Shown here: positions 15,715 to 25,975 of the stretch, in pieces
How the letters are laid out: every line of letters begins with the position of its first letter
Numbering within the stretch: the stretch's first letter is position 1
NCBI RefSeq assembly: GCF_013623835.1
Contig: NZ_JABKDE010000002.1
Location: 62,001 to 126,000, forward strand
Length of the DNA stretch: 64,000 nt
Direction: 5' to 3'
Origin: Brevibacterium oceani
GTDB taxonomy: Bacteria; Actinomycetota; Actinomycetes; Actinomycetales; Brevibacteriaceae
Made by a program: the position numbers and the translations under genes
The notes under the pieces: generated by a model
What the model saw: only the letters and a program-made list of their open reading frames with translations
Databases searched by the model: none
Told to the model about the DNA's origin: nothing

Positions 15715-17496
15715 ATGGGCTCAGGTAAGAATCGACTCAAGAGGAAGCGCAGAGGCTCCGGCCCCAACCTGCGACTGCGGATGGGAGCCATCGCCGCCAT
15801 CGCGGTCCTCGCCCTCCTCATCACCTCGGTGCGACTCATCTCCATCCAGGGGATGGATTCGATGCAGCTTGCCGAGAAGGCCCTGTCCAACCGCCTCGTC
15901 ACCCGCACCCTGCCCGCCGACCGCGGACAGATCCTCGCGTCCGACGGCACCGTGCTCGCCGACAGCGTCTCCCGCTACCAGCTCGTCGTCGACCAGGAGA
16001 ACGTCGCCCAGTACAAGGTCGACGGCAAGCTGGTCGGAGCCTGGGGTGCGGCCGAAGCCCTGGCCAAGCCGCTCAACACGGATCCGGGACTCATCTATCC
16101 GAAGCTCGTCGGCGACAAACGGTGGAACCCCGTGGCCAAGGGACTGACCTCGGAGACCTGGCGGGCCGTGCAGAAGCTCGACGTCCTCGGCGTCTCCGCC
16201 GAGGAGTACTCCGTGCGCTCGTACCCCGCAGGCGGGATCGCCGGCAACCTCGTCGGCTTCCTCAGCTCCGACGGCACCGCCCAGGCCGGACTCGAGATGG
16301 CCTATGACAAGGAGCTCTCCGGCACCGACGGTCAGCAGCAGTACGAACGCGGTGCGCGTGGGGAGATCATCCCGCTCGGGGACAACAACATCAAGGACGC
16401 CGTCGACGGCGAAGGCTTGCAGACGACGATCGACCCCGACCTCCAGTACTACGCGCAGCAGGCCATCGAGGAGCAGCGGAAGAAGCACAAGGCCGAATCC
16501 GGGTCCATCGTCATCAAAGACGTCAAGACGGGGAAGATCCTCGCCGCCGCCGACGCCCCCACTGTGGACCCGAACTCGCCGGGCGAGGTCGACGGCGACG
16601 ATCGCGGCTCACGGATCTTCACCGACGTCTTCGAACCCGGCTCGACGGCGAAGATGGTCACCGCCGCGGCCCTGCTCGACCAGGGTCTCGTCACTCCGAA
16701 GTCGGAATTCACGGTGCCCGACAAGTGGAAGGCACCCAACGACGAGGAGTTCCGCGACTCCCACCCGCACGAGGATGAGAAGCTCACCTTCGCCGGCATC
16801 CTCGCCCAGTCGTCGAACACCGGCACGATCCTCGCCGGACAGAAGCTCACCGAGGCTCAGCGCTACGAATACATGAAGAAGTTCGGCTTCGGCTCCACCA
16901 CGGGAATCGGCTTCCCTGCCGAGACCGGGGGAATCCTCCACCCGTATCAGGACTGGGACGGACGCACGAAGTACACCGTGATGTTCGGCCAGGGTGTGGC
17001 CGCGAACGCACTGCAGACCACCGACGTCATCTCGACGATCGCCAACGGGGGAGTCCACGTCCCCTCCCGACTCGTCGACGGCATGATCTCCCCGAAGGGA
17101 CAGACCGTGTCCGATCCGGCGGGCAAGACCCAGCGCGTGGTAAGCAAGAAGGCCGCCGACCAGACCCTGCGGATGCTCGAGGGTGTCGTCGCCGAGGGCA
17201 CCGGCAAGTCCGCGCAGGTGTCCGGCTACCGGGTGGCCGGCAAGACCGGCACCGCTCAGGCGCCTGCCGCCGAGGGCGGCGGCTATGACGGCTACACCGC
17301 CTCGTTCGTCGGGGTGCTGCCCGCCGAAGACCCGCAGCTGGCGATCTCCGTGACTTTGCAGAGGCCCAGAGACGGCTATTACGGTGGACAGGCCGCCGCC
17401 CCCGTCTTCTCCGATGTCGCGGGTTTCGCGATGCGCCATCTGAGGATCCCCCCGTCGACCGAGAAGCCCGACCTGCCTGCTCGAGAATGGAAATGA
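15715..17496 (+). CDS. ftsI: Penicillin-binding protein 2/3, septal transpeptidase FtsI
   Basis: This 593-residue class B PBP cross-links septal peptidoglycan. A basic cytoplasmic tail is followed by a membrane helix (residues 23-43), a dimerisation/pedestal domain, and a transpeptidase domain. Active-site motifs are S310-T-A-K313 (FEPGSTAKM), S366-S-N368 and K510-T-G. No PASTA domain is present. The ATG at 15715 is chosen because upstream in-frame sequence overlaps ftsL in another frame and has no homology. The gap to ftsL is 82 bp. The stop overlaps the murE start as ATGA. Confidence 0.95.
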   Translation: MGSGKNRLKRKRRGSGPNLRLRMGAIAAIAVLALLITSVRLISIQGMDSMQLAEKALSNRLVTRTLPADRGQILASDGTVLADSVSRYQLVVDQENVAQYKVDGKLVGAWGAAEALAKPLNTDPGLIYPKLVGDKRWNPVAKGLTSETWRAVQKLDVLGVSAEEYSVRSYPAGGIAGNLVGFLSSDGTAQAGLEMAYDKELSGTDGQQQYERGARGEIIPLGDNNIKDAVDGEGLQTTIDPDLQYYAQQAIEEQRKKHKAESGSIVIKDVKTGKILAAADAPTVDPNSPGEVDGDDRGSRIFTDVFEPGSTAKMVTAAALLDQGLVTPKSEFTVPDKWKAPNDEEFRDSHPHEDEKLTFAGILAQSSNTGTILAGQKLTEAQRYEYMKKFGFGSTTGIGFPAETGGILHPYQDWDGRTKYTVMFGQGVAANALQTTDVISTIANGGVHVPSRLVDGMISPKGQTVSDPAGKTQRVVSKKAADQTLRMLEGVVAEGTGKSAQVSGYRVAGKTGTAQAPAAEGGGYDGYTASFVGVLPAEDPQLAISVTLQRPRDGYYGGQAAAPVFSDVAGFAMRHLRIPPSTEKPDLPAREWK

Positions 17497-19151
17497 TGCG
17501 TTTTTCACAGCTGCTGCCGATCGCGCCCGGCACCCTCCACGGCGATCCCGAGAAGGAGGTCACGGGAGTCTCCCACGACTCGCGGGCGGTCACCCCAGGT
17601 CAGCTCTACGCGGCGCTGCCCGGGGCGAATGTGCACGGGGCGACCTTCGCTCCCGACCTCATCCGCCAAGGCGTCGACGCCGTGCTCACAGACGCGCACG
17701 GGTGGGACCGCATCACCGACGCCCTCAGCGGAACTGTGGCCGACCGGGAGCTGCTCGAAAAAGTCACCGCGCTCATCGTCGAAGCCCCGCGGGCGGTGCT
17801 CGGATACGTCTCCGCAGCCGTCTTCGGGACCACCTCGGCGCCGGAGCTCATCGGCGTCACCGGGACGAACGGCAAGACCACGACGACCTACCTGGCCGAC
17901 GGAATGCTCGCCGCCCTGGGCCACCGGACCGCCGTCATCGGCACCGTGGCCATCCTCATCGCCGGAGACACCGTTCCCAGCGTGCGGACGACCCCCGAGG
18001 CGCCCGAGCTGCACGCCCTGTTCGCGAAGATGCGGGCGGCCGACGTCGACACCTGCACGATGGAGGTCTCCTCCCACGCCCTGAGCCAGCACCGCGTCGA
18101 CGGCGCCCACTTCACCGTGGCCGGGTTCACGAACCTGTCCCAGGACCACCTCGACTTCCACAACACGATGGAGGAGTACTTCGAGGCCAAGGCAACGCTG
18201 TTCACCCGCACCTTCTCCGACCGTGCCGTCATCGTCGTCGAGGACGACTGGGGCGAGCGGATGGTCGCGGCCTCCCAGGTGCCCGTGCGCACACTCGGCC
18301 GCGACGAGCGCAGCGAATGGCGCATCGAGCACACACCGGGCGAGTCGGAGTTCCTCCTCCACCTCGGTCGGGGAAGCGACGCGAATCTCGGTCGGGGAGA
18401 CGACGCGGATGCGGCTGCCCGCGCGGACGGAGGGCCACGATCAGCGGTCGACCAGCCCGAAAGCATCCGGCTGCGATCACCGCTGCCCGGGGACTTCAAC
18501 GTCACGAACACCGCCCTGGCCGCAGCCATGCTGCTCGAATCCGGCATCAGCCCCGCAGAACTCGACGCGATCGGCCGCAGCTTCGCGGCCACGGTGCCGG
18601 GCCGGATGGAGATCATCGACGTATCCGGTCCCCGCGCCCTCGGCCAGTCCCACCCCGAACTCCTTCCCCGCGCCATCGTCGACTACTCACACACCCCCGA
18701 CGCGATAGCGAAGGCGCTGGCGAGCCTCGACGCCGATTCCGAGGAGCTCGTCATCGTCTTCGGCGCCGGCGGCGACCGTGACCGCGGCAAACGCTTCGGC
18801 ATGGGCCAGGCTGCCGCTCGCGAGGCCGACGTGATCGTTCTCACCGACGACAATCCCCGCACCGAGGACCCGTCCGCGATCCGCGCCGCCATCCGCGAAG
18901 GCATCGACGCCGAGGTGGCTGCGGGAAACGCACGTGTGAAAAAGATCATCGAAGTCCCCGATCGCGGAACCGCCATCGACGAGGCGATCGCGTCGGCACA
19001 CCCGTCTGCGACCGTGCTCATCGCAGGAAAGGGACACGAGACAGGCCAGACCGTGGGCACGACCGTGACCGAATTCGACGACCGTGCCCGGACACGCTCG
19101 GCGCTGTCCATGCGACTGGGCGGGGCACAACCAGGTAAAGTTCACAGTTGA
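17493..19151 (+). CDS. murE: UDP-MurNAc-L-Ala-D-Glu:meso-diaminopimelate ligase
   Basis: This is a 552-residue cytoplasmic ATP-dependent ligase adding the third residue of the stem peptide. The P-loop [12 protein letters not shown] lies near residue 122. DNPRTEDP near residue 452 is the meso-DAP specificity motif (lysine ligases usually have DNPA). A 24-bp tandem duplication (18363-18410) encodes LGRGSDAN LGRGDDAD and an Ala/Asp-rich insert of about 30 residues in the central domain, making it longer than most MurE. Starts at 17487, 17493 and 17496 are possible; 17493 gives the ATGA overlap with ftsI. Confidence 0.94.
   Translation: MMRFSQLLPIAPGTLHGDPEKEVTGVSHDSRAVTPGQLYAALPGANVHGATFAPDLIRQGVDAVLTDAHGWDRITDALSGTVADRELLEKVTALIVEAPRAVLGYVSAAVFGTTSAPELIGVTGTNGKTTTTYLADGMLAALGHRTAVIGTVAILIAGDTVPSVRTTPEAPELHALFAKMRAADVDTCTMEVSSHALSQHRVDGAHFTVAGFTNLSQDHLDFHNTMEEYFEAKATLFTRTFSDRAVIVVEDDWGERMVAASQVPVRTLGRDERSEWRIEHTPGESEFLLHLGRGSDANLGRGDDADAAARADGGPRSAVDQPESIRLRSPLPGDFNVTNTALAAAMLLESGISPAELDAIGRSFAATVPGRMEIIDVSGPRALGQSHPELLPRAIVDYSHTPDAIAKALASLDADSEELVIVFGAGGDRDRGKRFGMGQAAAREADVIVLTDDNPRTEDPSAIRAAIREGIDAEVAAGNARVKKIIEVPDRGTAIDEAIASAHPSATVLIAGKGHETGQTVGTTVTEFDDRARTRSALSMRLGGAQPGKVHS
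18363..18410 (+). repeat. 24-bp tandem duplication inside murE
   Basis: Two 24-nt copies beginning CTCGGTCGGGGA, differing at a few positions, encode a surface-type insert at about residues 291-306. Confidence 0.75.
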
Positions 19152-19152
19152 T

Positions 19153-20619
19153 ATGAAGCGACTGACTGCAGCCGAGATCGCAACCGCCCTCAGCGGCGAG
19201 TTGTACGGCATCGACCCCGAGACCCCATTGACCGCCGGCGTGGTGACCGACTCGAGAGAGGTCGGACCCGGCGACATCTATGTTGCCCGCCGAGGCGAGA
19301 GCTTCGACGGCATCGAATTCGCCGCCTCCGCCATCGAGGCGGGTGCGGCGCTCATCATCGGCGAATCCGTCCCCACCGTCGATGACGAACCCCTGCCGAG
19401 TGTGGTCGTGGCGGATGCCACCGAGGCGCTGGGGCAACTGGCCAAGCACAGCATCGAGGGCCTGCGCGCCGACGGTGAGCTCACCGTCGTCGCGATCACC
19501 GGTTCCGTCGGCAAGACCACGGTGAAGGACCTCGCTGCGGACCTGCTCGCCGGCGCTGCCGAGACCGTGTGGCCGCCGAACTCGTACAACAACGAGGTCG
19601 GGGTGCCGCTGACCGCGCTGCGCGCCGTCGAGTCGACCCGGTTCCTCGTCCTCGAGATGGGCGCCCGTTCAATCGGCAACCTCGCCTACCTCACGAGCCT
19701 CATCCGCCCCGACATCGCCGTCGAACTCGCCGTGGGCACCGCCCATTCCGGCGTGTTCGGGTCGATCGAGAACACCGCCCGGGCCAAGGCCGAACTCGTC
19801 GAGTCCCTGACCGCCGGGTCGACGGCGATCCTCAACGCCGACGACGCCCGCGTGGCCGGAATGCACGAGGTGCTCGCCCCCGATGTGAACACGCTGTGGT
19901 TCTCGCAGCGGGAATCCCTGCCCGAATGGGTCGGGGCGAACGATGAGGTCGTCCGCGGCACGTCGATGAGCACCGACGCCTCGGGTCACCCCGCGTTCAC
20001 CCTGACGCTTCCCGGCGAGGAGCCGCAGGACTTGCGGCTGGCCCTCATCGGCGAACACCATGTCGGCAACGCGCTGGCCGCCGCGGCCATCGCCCATGCC
20101 TGCGGGGTCGGAACGAAATCGATCGTGACCACCCTGTCGACCTCCTCGGCGGCGAGCCGGTGGCGGATGGAGCTCATCGACTCGCCCTCGGGCGTGACGG
20201 TGCTCAACGACGCCTACAACGCGAACCCCGAGTCGATGCGGGCCTCCCTGAAGACGCTGGCGTCGATGGGCCGCGGAGACGACGAGAACGGACCACGCCG
20301 AACCTTCGCCGTGCTCGGTGAGATGCTCGAACTCGGTGACGAGTCCGTGTCCGCGCATTCGGACATCGGAGAACTCGTCGTCCGCCTCAACATCACCCGC
20401 ACCATCGTCGTCGGCGAGGGCGCGAAGCCGATCTTCAACGCCGCGAACCTCGAAGGCTCATGGGGCAATGAGGCCGCGTGGGTCGCCACCGCGGCCGAGG
20501 CGAAGGATCTGCTCTCCGCCGAACTCGCCCCCGGCGACATCGTTCTGTTCAAATCCTCCCGCGACGCCGGACTGCGGTACCTCGGGGACGAAATCGCCGG
20601 TGTATCGGGGGCCCAATGA
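19153..20619 (+). CDS. murF: UDP-MurNAc-tripeptide D-alanyl-D-alanine ligase
   Basis: This 488-residue Mur ligase adds D-Ala-D-Ala to complete the UDP-MurNAc-pentapeptide. An N-terminal domain holding [18 protein letters not shown] precedes the P-loop [15 protein letters not shown] near residue 118. [10 protein letters not shown] and [12 protein letters not shown] are typical MurF signatures. It starts 1 bp after the murE stop and its stop overlaps the mraY ATG (ATGA). It is cytoplasmic, and its length is normal. Confidence 0.95.
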   Translation: MKRLTAAEIATALSGELYGIDPETPLTAGVVTDSREVGPGDIYVARRGESFDGIEFAASAIEAGAALIIGESVPTVDDEPLPSVVVADATEALGQLAKHSIEGLRADGELTVVAITGSVGKTTVKDLAADLLAGAAETVWPPNSYNNEVGVPLTALRAVESTRFLVLEMGARSIGNLAYLTSLIRPDIAVELAVGTAHSGVFGSIENTARAKAELVESLTAGSTAILNADDARVAGMHEVLAPDVNTLWFSQRESLPEWVGANDEVVRGTSMSTDASGHPAFTLTLPGEEPQDLRLALIGEHHVGNALAAAAIAHACGVGTKSIVTTLSTSSAASRWRMELIDSPSGVTVLNDAYNANPESMRASLKTLASMGRGDDENGPRRTFAVLGEMLELGDESVSAHSDIGELVVRLNITRTIVVGEGAKPIFNAANLEGSWGNEAAWVATAAEAKDLLSAELAPGDIVLFKSSRDAGLRYLGDEIAGVSGAQ

Positions 20620-21704
20620 TCGCCGTACTGCTCGCAGCCTGCCTGGCTCTCATCTTCGCCCTCGTCGGGACCCCTCTCTTCATCAGGGTGCTCGTCAAAC
20701 AGGGCTACGGCCAGTTCGTCCGTGACGACGGCCCGACCTCGCATGCGACGAAGCGCGGCACCCCGACGATGGGCGGAGTCGTCATCATCGGCGCCGCCAT
20801 CCTCGCCTACCTGCTCGGACACCTCTTCACCGGGTCCGTGCCGACCGCCTCTGGGCTGCTCGTCCTATGGTTGGCCGGGGGGCTCGGCGTCGTCGGCTTC
20901 CTCGACGACTTCATCAAGATCAAGAAACAGCGCTCCCTGGGTCTGCGCCCGGTGCCCAAGCTCATCGGGCAGGCCTTCGTCGGCATCTCCTTCGCCGTGC
21001 TCGCCCTGCAGTTCCCGAACTCCTTCGGTGAGACCCCGGCATCGACGAAGATCTCGTTCATCCGCGACACGAACCTCGACCTCGCCTTCGGCTCCGCGGT
21101 GCTCGGTCTCATCCTGTTCGTCGTCTGGGCGAACCTCATCGTCACCGCCGTGTCCAACGCGGTCAACCTCACCGACGGCCTCGACGGACTCGCCGCGGGA
21201 GCCTCGGTGGTCGTCTTCGCCGCCTACGTCGTCATCGGCACCTGGCAGTCGACTCAGAACTGCAACCTCATGTCCGAGGCCACGAACGCCTGCTACTACA
21301 TGCGCGACCCCCGCGACCTCGCCATGGTCGCCGGCGCCATGGCCGCCGCCTGCTTCGGCTTCCTGTGGTTCAACACCTCACCGGCGAAGATCTTCATGGG
21401 CGACACCGGTTCGCTGGCCCTCGGCGGCGCCTTCGCCGGACTCGCGATCATGTCGCGCACTGAACTCCTGCTCATCGTCCTCGGCGGACTCTTCGTCATC
21501 ATCACCCTGTCGGTGATCATCCAGGTGGCCTCGTTCAAGACCACCGGCAAACGGGTGTTCCGGATGGCCCCGCTCCAGCATCACTTCGAGCTCAAGGGCT
21601 GGGCAGAGGTGACGATCGTGGTGAGATTCTGGATCATCGCCGCACTCTTCGTCATCGCCGGCATCTGTCTCTTCTACGCCGATTGGGTGGCCCGTGTTGG
21701 CTGA
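20616..21704 (+). CDS. mraY: Phospho-N-acetylmuramoyl-pentapeptide transferase
   Basis: This 362-residue polytopic enzyme transfers phospho-MurNAc-pentapeptide to undecaprenyl phosphate, forming lipid I. About ten membrane helices are visible. Signatures are GTPTMGG near residue 48, FLDDFIKI near residue 93, [13 protein letters not shown] near residue 184, [12 protein letters not shown] near residue 262, and the [13 protein letters not shown] loop. It is tightly coupled to murF and murD by overlapping ends. Confidence 0.96.
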   Translation: MIAVLLAACLALIFALVGTPLFIRVLVKQGYGQFVRDDGPTSHATKRGTPTMGGVVIIGAAILAYLLGHLFTGSVPTASGLLVLWLAGGLGVVGFLDDFIKIKKQRSLGLRPVPKLIGQAFVGISFAVLALQFPNSFGETPASTKISFIRDTNLDLAFGSAVLGLILFVVWANLIVTAVSNAVNLTDGLDGLAAGASVVVFAAYVVIGTWQSTQNCNLMSEATNACYYMRDPRDLAMVAGAMAAACFGFLWFNTSPAKIFMGDTGSLALGGAFAGLAIMSRTELLLIVLGGLFVIITLSVIIQVASFKTTGKRVFRMAPLQHHFELKGWAEVTIVVRFWIIAALFVIAGICLFYADWVARVG

Positions 21705-23235
21705 TGAGGAGACGATGAGCGGAGCCGGCCCGGCCGGGCAGGTCCCGGCTGCACTGAGCGGTCCGAGCTCCTCCCTGGCCGGACTGCGCATCCTCGTCAC
21801 CGGCCTCGGCGTGACGGGCTTCCCCGCTGCCGTCCACCTCGGCGAACGCGGTGCCGACGTCATCGTCATCGACGGCGACGATCAGGCCGACGTCAGCGAG
21901 AAGGCACAGATCCTCGAGGTCTTCGACGTCGACATCCGTCGCGGTCCCGAACACGTCGAGGCCCTGCCCGAGGGACGCCTCGACCTCGTCGTGACCTCGC
22001 CCGGCTGGCGACCTGACCAGCCGGTGCTCGCCGCCGCAGCCGCCGCGGGCATTCCCGTCATCGGCGAGGTCGAGCTGGCCTGGCGGATCCGCGGGACCAA
22101 TGACGCGAAGTGGCTGGCCATCACCGGCACGAACGGCAAGACCACGACCACGACGATGCTCGAAGCGATGCTGCTCGCTGCGGGACTCAGGGCCAAGGCC
22201 TGCGGCAACATCGGCACGCCCCTGCTCGAGGCCGTGCTCGAACCCGGACTCGAGGTTCTGGCGATCGAACTCTCGAGCTTCCAGCTGCACTGGCAGGAGT
22301 CGATGAGCGCCGACGCCGCCGCAGTGCTCAACATCGCCCCCGACCACCTCGACTGGCACGGCAGCGCCGAGGCCTACGCGGCCGACAAGGCGAAGATCTA
22401 CCACAACGCGAAGCTCGCGTGCGTGTACAACTGCGCCGACGACGCGACCTTGCACATGGTCGAAGAGGCCGATGTCGTCGAAGGCGCCAAAGCCATCGGC
22501 TTCACCACAGGTGTGCCGCACCCGGGCGAGCTCGGGGTCGTCGAGGACCTGCTCGTCGACCGGGCGTTCATCCCGCAGCGCTACTCCTCGGCCGCGGAGA
22601 TCGCGGCGGTGAGCGACGTCGCGACCGCCACCGGCGTCGAAGGCAGCCGACCCGCCGACCATCAGGTCGCCAATGCCCTGGCCGCGGCCAGCCTGGCCCG
22701 AGCCATCGATGTGCCGGGACAGGCGATCGCGGCCGGACTGCAGAACCATTCGCTCGGCGCCCACCGTATGGTCACCGTGGCCGAACAGAACGGCCTCCGC
22801 TGGGTCGACGACTCGAAAGCGACGAACACCCACGCCGCAAACGCCTCGCTCGGGGCCTTCGACTCGATCGTGTGGATCGCCGGCGGACTGCCCAAGGGTG
22901 CGGACTTCACCGCACTGTTTAACGATCATCGGGACCGGATCAAGGCACTCGTGCTCATCGGTGCCGACGACTCGGCCTTCCGCGAGGCGATCGCGGCAAC
23001 CGTTCCCGACCTCGAGGTCGTGCGCATCGAACCGGCGCTGGGCATCGACTCCGGTGTTCCGAAGCGACGTGGAGAGGCGGTGGCCTCCGCCGCCGTTGCG
23101 GCCGCAGCGCAGTTGGCGGGACCGGGAGACACCGTGCTGTTGGCTCCCGCAGCCGCGAGCATGGACCAGTTCCTCAACTACAACACGCGCGGCGAACTGT
23201 TCACCGAGGCCGTCCACACCCACCTGGGGCGCTGA
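21694..23235 (+). CDS. murD: UDP-MurNAc-L-alanine:D-glutamate ligase
   Basis: This 513-residue cytoplasmic ligase adds D-Glu to UDP-MurNAc-L-Ala. The N-terminal Rossmann domain begins [19 protein letters not shown]. The P-loop [11 protein letters not shown] lies near residue 145, and ELSSFQLHW and [10 protein letters not shown] follow. The GTG at 21694 overlaps mraY by 11 nt; an in-frame ATG at 21715 with AGGAG 3 nt before it is an alternative start that would shorten the protein by seven residues. The C-terminal [11 protein letters not shown] motif is present. Confidence 0.94.
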   Translation: MLADEETMSGAGPAGQVPAALSGPSSSLAGLRILVTGLGVTGFPAAVHLGERGADVIVIDGDDQADVSEKAQILEVFDVDIRRGPEHVEALPEGRLDLVVTSPGWRPDQPVLAAAAAAGIPVIGEVELAWRIRGTNDAKWLAITGTNGKTTTTTMLEAMLLAAGLRAKACGNIGTPLLEAVLEPGLEVLAIELSSFQLHWQESMSADAAAVLNIAPDHLDWHGSAEAYAADKAKIYHNAKLACVYNCADDATLHMVEEADVVEGAKAIGFTTGVPHPGELGVVEDLLVDRAFIPQRYSSAAEIAAVSDVATATGVEGSRPADHQVANALAAASLARAIDVPGQAIAAGLQNHSLGAHRMVTVAEQNGLRWVDDSKATNTHAANASLGAFDSIVWIAGGLPKGADFTALFNDHRDRIKALVLIGADDSAFREAIAATVPDLEVVRIEPALGIDSGVPKRRGEAVASAAVAAAAQLAGPGDTVLLAPAAASMDQFLNYNTRGELFTEAVHTHLGR

Positions 23236-23236
23236 C

Positions 23237-24871
23237 ATGGGACGGCAGACCACCGCGAAGGCGGATGAGCGCCGGCGCAGGAAGAACGCGAAGGCATCGC
23301 TGAAGGGTGGACCTGCGGCGCGCCCGACCCCATCCGTGTCGGAGGCGTCGTCGTCGGCCGCGTCGACGAAGCCCGCGCGGACGAAGGTCACCGTCGGTGC
23401 TCGAACCGGGACGGCCGCAGGCTCGGCGGCAACCGGCTCGACAAAGTCGGGCCCCCGCGTCACGAAGCCGAGCACGTCTGCGAAGAAGCCCGCTGCTCAG
23501 GCGTCGGGACCGAAGACATCGAACACCGGTGCGAAGACGTCCCGCTCCAAGACCTCCGCCGTGAAGACTTCGGGCAGCGACGCTCAGACCTCGAACACCG
23601 GCGCGAAGACGCGCAGCCGAACGACCGTCCCGGTGATCAAGCGCGCCTGGACGTCCCTGCGCGCGGACTTCACCCGAGGCTCCGCCTACCCGCTGACGAC
23701 CTACTACCTCATCCTGTTCTCCGTGCTCGCGCTCACCGGGCTCGGCCTCGTCATGGTGCTCTCGGCCTCCTCGATCACCTCCTACGCCGGGGGAGAAGGC
23801 TCGTCGTTCGCGTACTTCAACAAACAGGCGATGTTCGCCGGCATCGGCATCGTGCTCATGGTGGCTGCGAGCCTCATGCCCCTGAGCGTGTGGCGCAGGA
23901 TCGCCTGGTGGGTGCTGCTCGGCGGACTCATCCTGCAGGCGGCGGTGTTCCTGCCCGGGCTCGGCAAGGCGACGAAGGGCAACGCGAATTGGATCGGCTT
24001 CGCCGGTTTCCAGCTCCAGCCCTCCGAATTCCTCAAGGTCGCGTTGGCCCTGTGGCTCGGCTTCATCCTCGCGAAGAAGTTCGGGAAGATGGACACCTTC
24101 GGTCACGCCATGATTCCCGTCGTACCCGGCGTCCTCGCCGCCGCTGGACTCATCGTCGCCGGCAACGACCTGGGTACCGCGCTGGTCATCATGGCGATGG
24201 CCGTCGTCTGCCTGTGGGTCGGTGGGTTCCCGATGAAGTACTTCCTCATGCTCGGCGGGGTGCTCACCGCCGCCGTCGTGTTCTTCGTCCTCAGCTCCGA
24301 GAACCGACTCAAGCGCATCGAGGCCATGCTCACCGGTCACGCCGACCAATCGGCCGCGGACACGATGGGCCAGGCCTGGCAGTCCAACCACGGACTGTTC
24401 TCCCTGGCCTCGGGCGGCTGGCTGGGAGTCGGGCTCGGCGCCAGCCGTGAGAAATGGTCCTGGCTGCCCGAGGCCCACAACGACTTCATCTTCGCGATCA
24501 TCGGCGAAGAGCTCGGACTCGTCGGCACGCTCGCGGTCATCCTCGTCTTCGCGATCCTCGGCTACGGCATCATCCGCGTGGTCATGCGCTCGAAGGACCT
24601 CATGGTCCAGGTCGCCGCCGCCGGCTACTTCGCGCTGCTCATCGGCCAGGCCGGAATCAACATCGGCGTCGTCACCGGCATGCTGCCCGTGATCGGACTG
24701 CCCCTGCCGTTCGTGTCCTACGGCGGCTCATCGATCATCTCCTCCCTGCTGGCCGTCGGTGTGCTGCTCTCGTTCGCCCGAACCGAACCCGGCGCCGAGG
24801 CGGCCATCGCCGTCCACAAGGACCGGATGCGGTCCTCATTCGCCGTACTAGCCCGCAAGAGAAGGAAATGA
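23237..24871 (+). CDS. ftsW: Septal peptidoglycan glycosyltransferase FtsW
   Basis: This 544-residue SEDS-family polymerase links lipid II into glycan strands at the septum with FtsI. The first 150 residues are a basic Lys/Ser/Thr/Ala-rich cytoplasmic tail with a repeated TSNTGAKT motif. About ten membrane helices follow from LTTYYLILFSVLALTGLGLV. Family signatures are GKATKGNANWI, QPSEFLKVALALW, GNDLGTALVI and the C-terminal LPFVSYGGSSI. The ATG at 23237 is 1 bp after the murD stop. The long N-terminal tail is unusual compared with the roughly 400-residue typical protein. Confidence 0.95.
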   Translation: MGRQTTAKADERRRRKNAKASLKGGPAARPTPSVSEASSSAASTKPARTKVTVGARTGTAAGSAATGSTKSGPRVTKPSTSAKKPAAQASGPKTSNTGAKTSRSKTSAVKTSGSDAQTSNTGAKTRSRTTVPVIKRAWTSLRADFTRGSAYPLTTYYLILFSVLALTGLGLVMVLSASSITSYAGGEGSSFAYFNKQAMFAGIGIVLMVAASLMPLSVWRRIAWWVLLGGLILQAAVFLPGLGKATKGNANWIGFAGFQLQPSEFLKVALALWLGFILAKKFGKMDTFGHAMIPVVPGVLAAAGLIVAGNDLGTALVIMAMAVVCLWVGGFPMKYFLMLGGVLTAAVVFFVLSSENRLKRIEAMLTGHADQSAADTMGQAWQSNHGLFSLASGGWLGVGLGASREKWSWLPEAHNDFIFAIIGEELGLVGTLAVILVFAILGYGIIRVVMRSKDLMVQVAAAGYFALLIGQAGINIGVVTGMLPVIGLPLPFVSYGGSSIISSLLAVGVLLSFARTEPGAEAAIAVHKDRMRSSFAVLARKRRK

Positions 24872-24872
24872 G

Positions 24873-25973
24873 ATGACGAGCATCCTGCTGGCCGGTGGAG
24901 GCACCACGGGCCATATCTCGCCGATGCTGGCGATCGGCCGCGAACTGCGCGAGCGACACCCCGACTGGGACATCGTGGCCCTTGGCACGCCCGACGGTCT
25001 CGAGGCCGAGATCGTCCCGCGCACCGGATTCGAACTGCTGACCATCGACAAGGTGCCCATGCCCCGGTCGATCAGTCCGGCCCTGCTGAAGTTCCCCGGA
25101 CGCTTCTCCGGCAACATCTCCGAGGTCAAGAGGATCATCTCCTCCCGCAGCGTCGCCGCCGTCGTCGGCGTCGGCGGCTATGTCTGCCCGCCGGCCTTCC
25201 TCGCCGCCCGGTCGGCGAAGATCCCGCTCATCGTCCACGAAGCCAACGCGAAGCCGGGAATGGCCAACCGCCTCGGCGCCAGGCTGACGAAGCCCGGGCG
25301 GGTCGGGATCACCTTCCCGGACACGAAGCTGCCCGGCTCCACCCTCGTCGGCATGCCCATGCCCACCGAGATCACCGACCTCGACCGCAGTGATGCGACC
25401 CAGCGCTCGGCGTACCGCAACGACCTCGGCCTCCGCGACGACCGCCCGGTCCTCGTCGTCACCGGCGGATCCTCCGGTGCACAGCGGATCAACGACGCGT
25501 TCCTCGCCGCCGCCACCGCCTGCCAGGACGCCGGCGTGCAGGTCCTCCACATCACCGGCGCCGGCAAGGGCGACGCACTCCGGGAAGCGACCGCGGACCT
25601 CGCCGACTACCACGTCGTCGACTATGTCGACGGAATGCACCGGGCCTACGGGGCCGCCGACCTGCTCGTCGCCCGCTCCGGTGCGGCCACCGTCTCCGAA
25701 GCCACCGTCGCCGGAGTCCCCGCGGTCTACGTCCCCCTGGCCATCGGCAACGGCGAACAGCGACTCAACGCCGCCGGCAGCGTGCGTGCCGGGGCCTCAC
25801 TGATGGTCGACAACGCCGACTTCACCGCGGCCACCGTCACCGACACGATCCTGCCGCTGGTCACCGACACCGACAGGCTTGAGCAGATGAGCCGCGCCGG
25901 AGAAGACCTGAACTATCCCACCGATGCCGCGGCCCGCATGGCCGACATCGTCACCCGCGCTCTGGAAGGCTGA
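24873..25973 (+). CDS. murG: UDP-GlcNAc:undecaprenyl-PP-MurNAc-pentapeptide GlcNAc transferase
   Basis: This 366-residue GT28 transferase converts lipid I to lipid II on the inner membrane face. The N-terminal glycine-rich loop LLAGGGTTGHISPMLAIG is at residues 5-22. VVGVGGYVCPPAFLAA and HEANAKPGMANR follow in the N-domain. VTGGSSGAQRIN and ARSGAATVSEATVAGVPAVYVPL in the C-domain form the UDP-GlcNAc site. GAAGGA precedes the ATG, which lies 1 bp after the ftsW stop. Confidence 0.96.
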   Translation: MTSILLAGGGTTGHISPMLAIGRELRERHPDWDIVALGTPDGLEAEIVPRTGFELLTIDKVPMPRSISPALLKFPGRFSGNISEVKRIISSRSVAAVVGVGGYVCPPAFLAARSAKIPLIVHEANAKPGMANRLGARLTKPGRVGITFPDTKLPGSTLVGMPMPTEITDLDRSDATQRSAYRNDLGLRDDRPVLVVTGGSSGAQRINDAFLAAATACQDAGVQVLHITGAGKGDALREATADLADYHVVDYVDGMHRAYGAADLLVARSGAATVSEATVAGVPAVYVPLAIGNGEQRLNAAGSVRAGASLMVDNADFTAATVTDTILPLVTDTDRLEQMSRAGEDLNYPTDAAARMADIVTRALEG

Positions 25974-25975
25974 AC

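Noticed and set aside
21704..21706. ATG overlapping the mraY stop as the murD start
   Set aside because: It is out of frame with murD; in-frame choices are GTG 21694 and ATG 21715.
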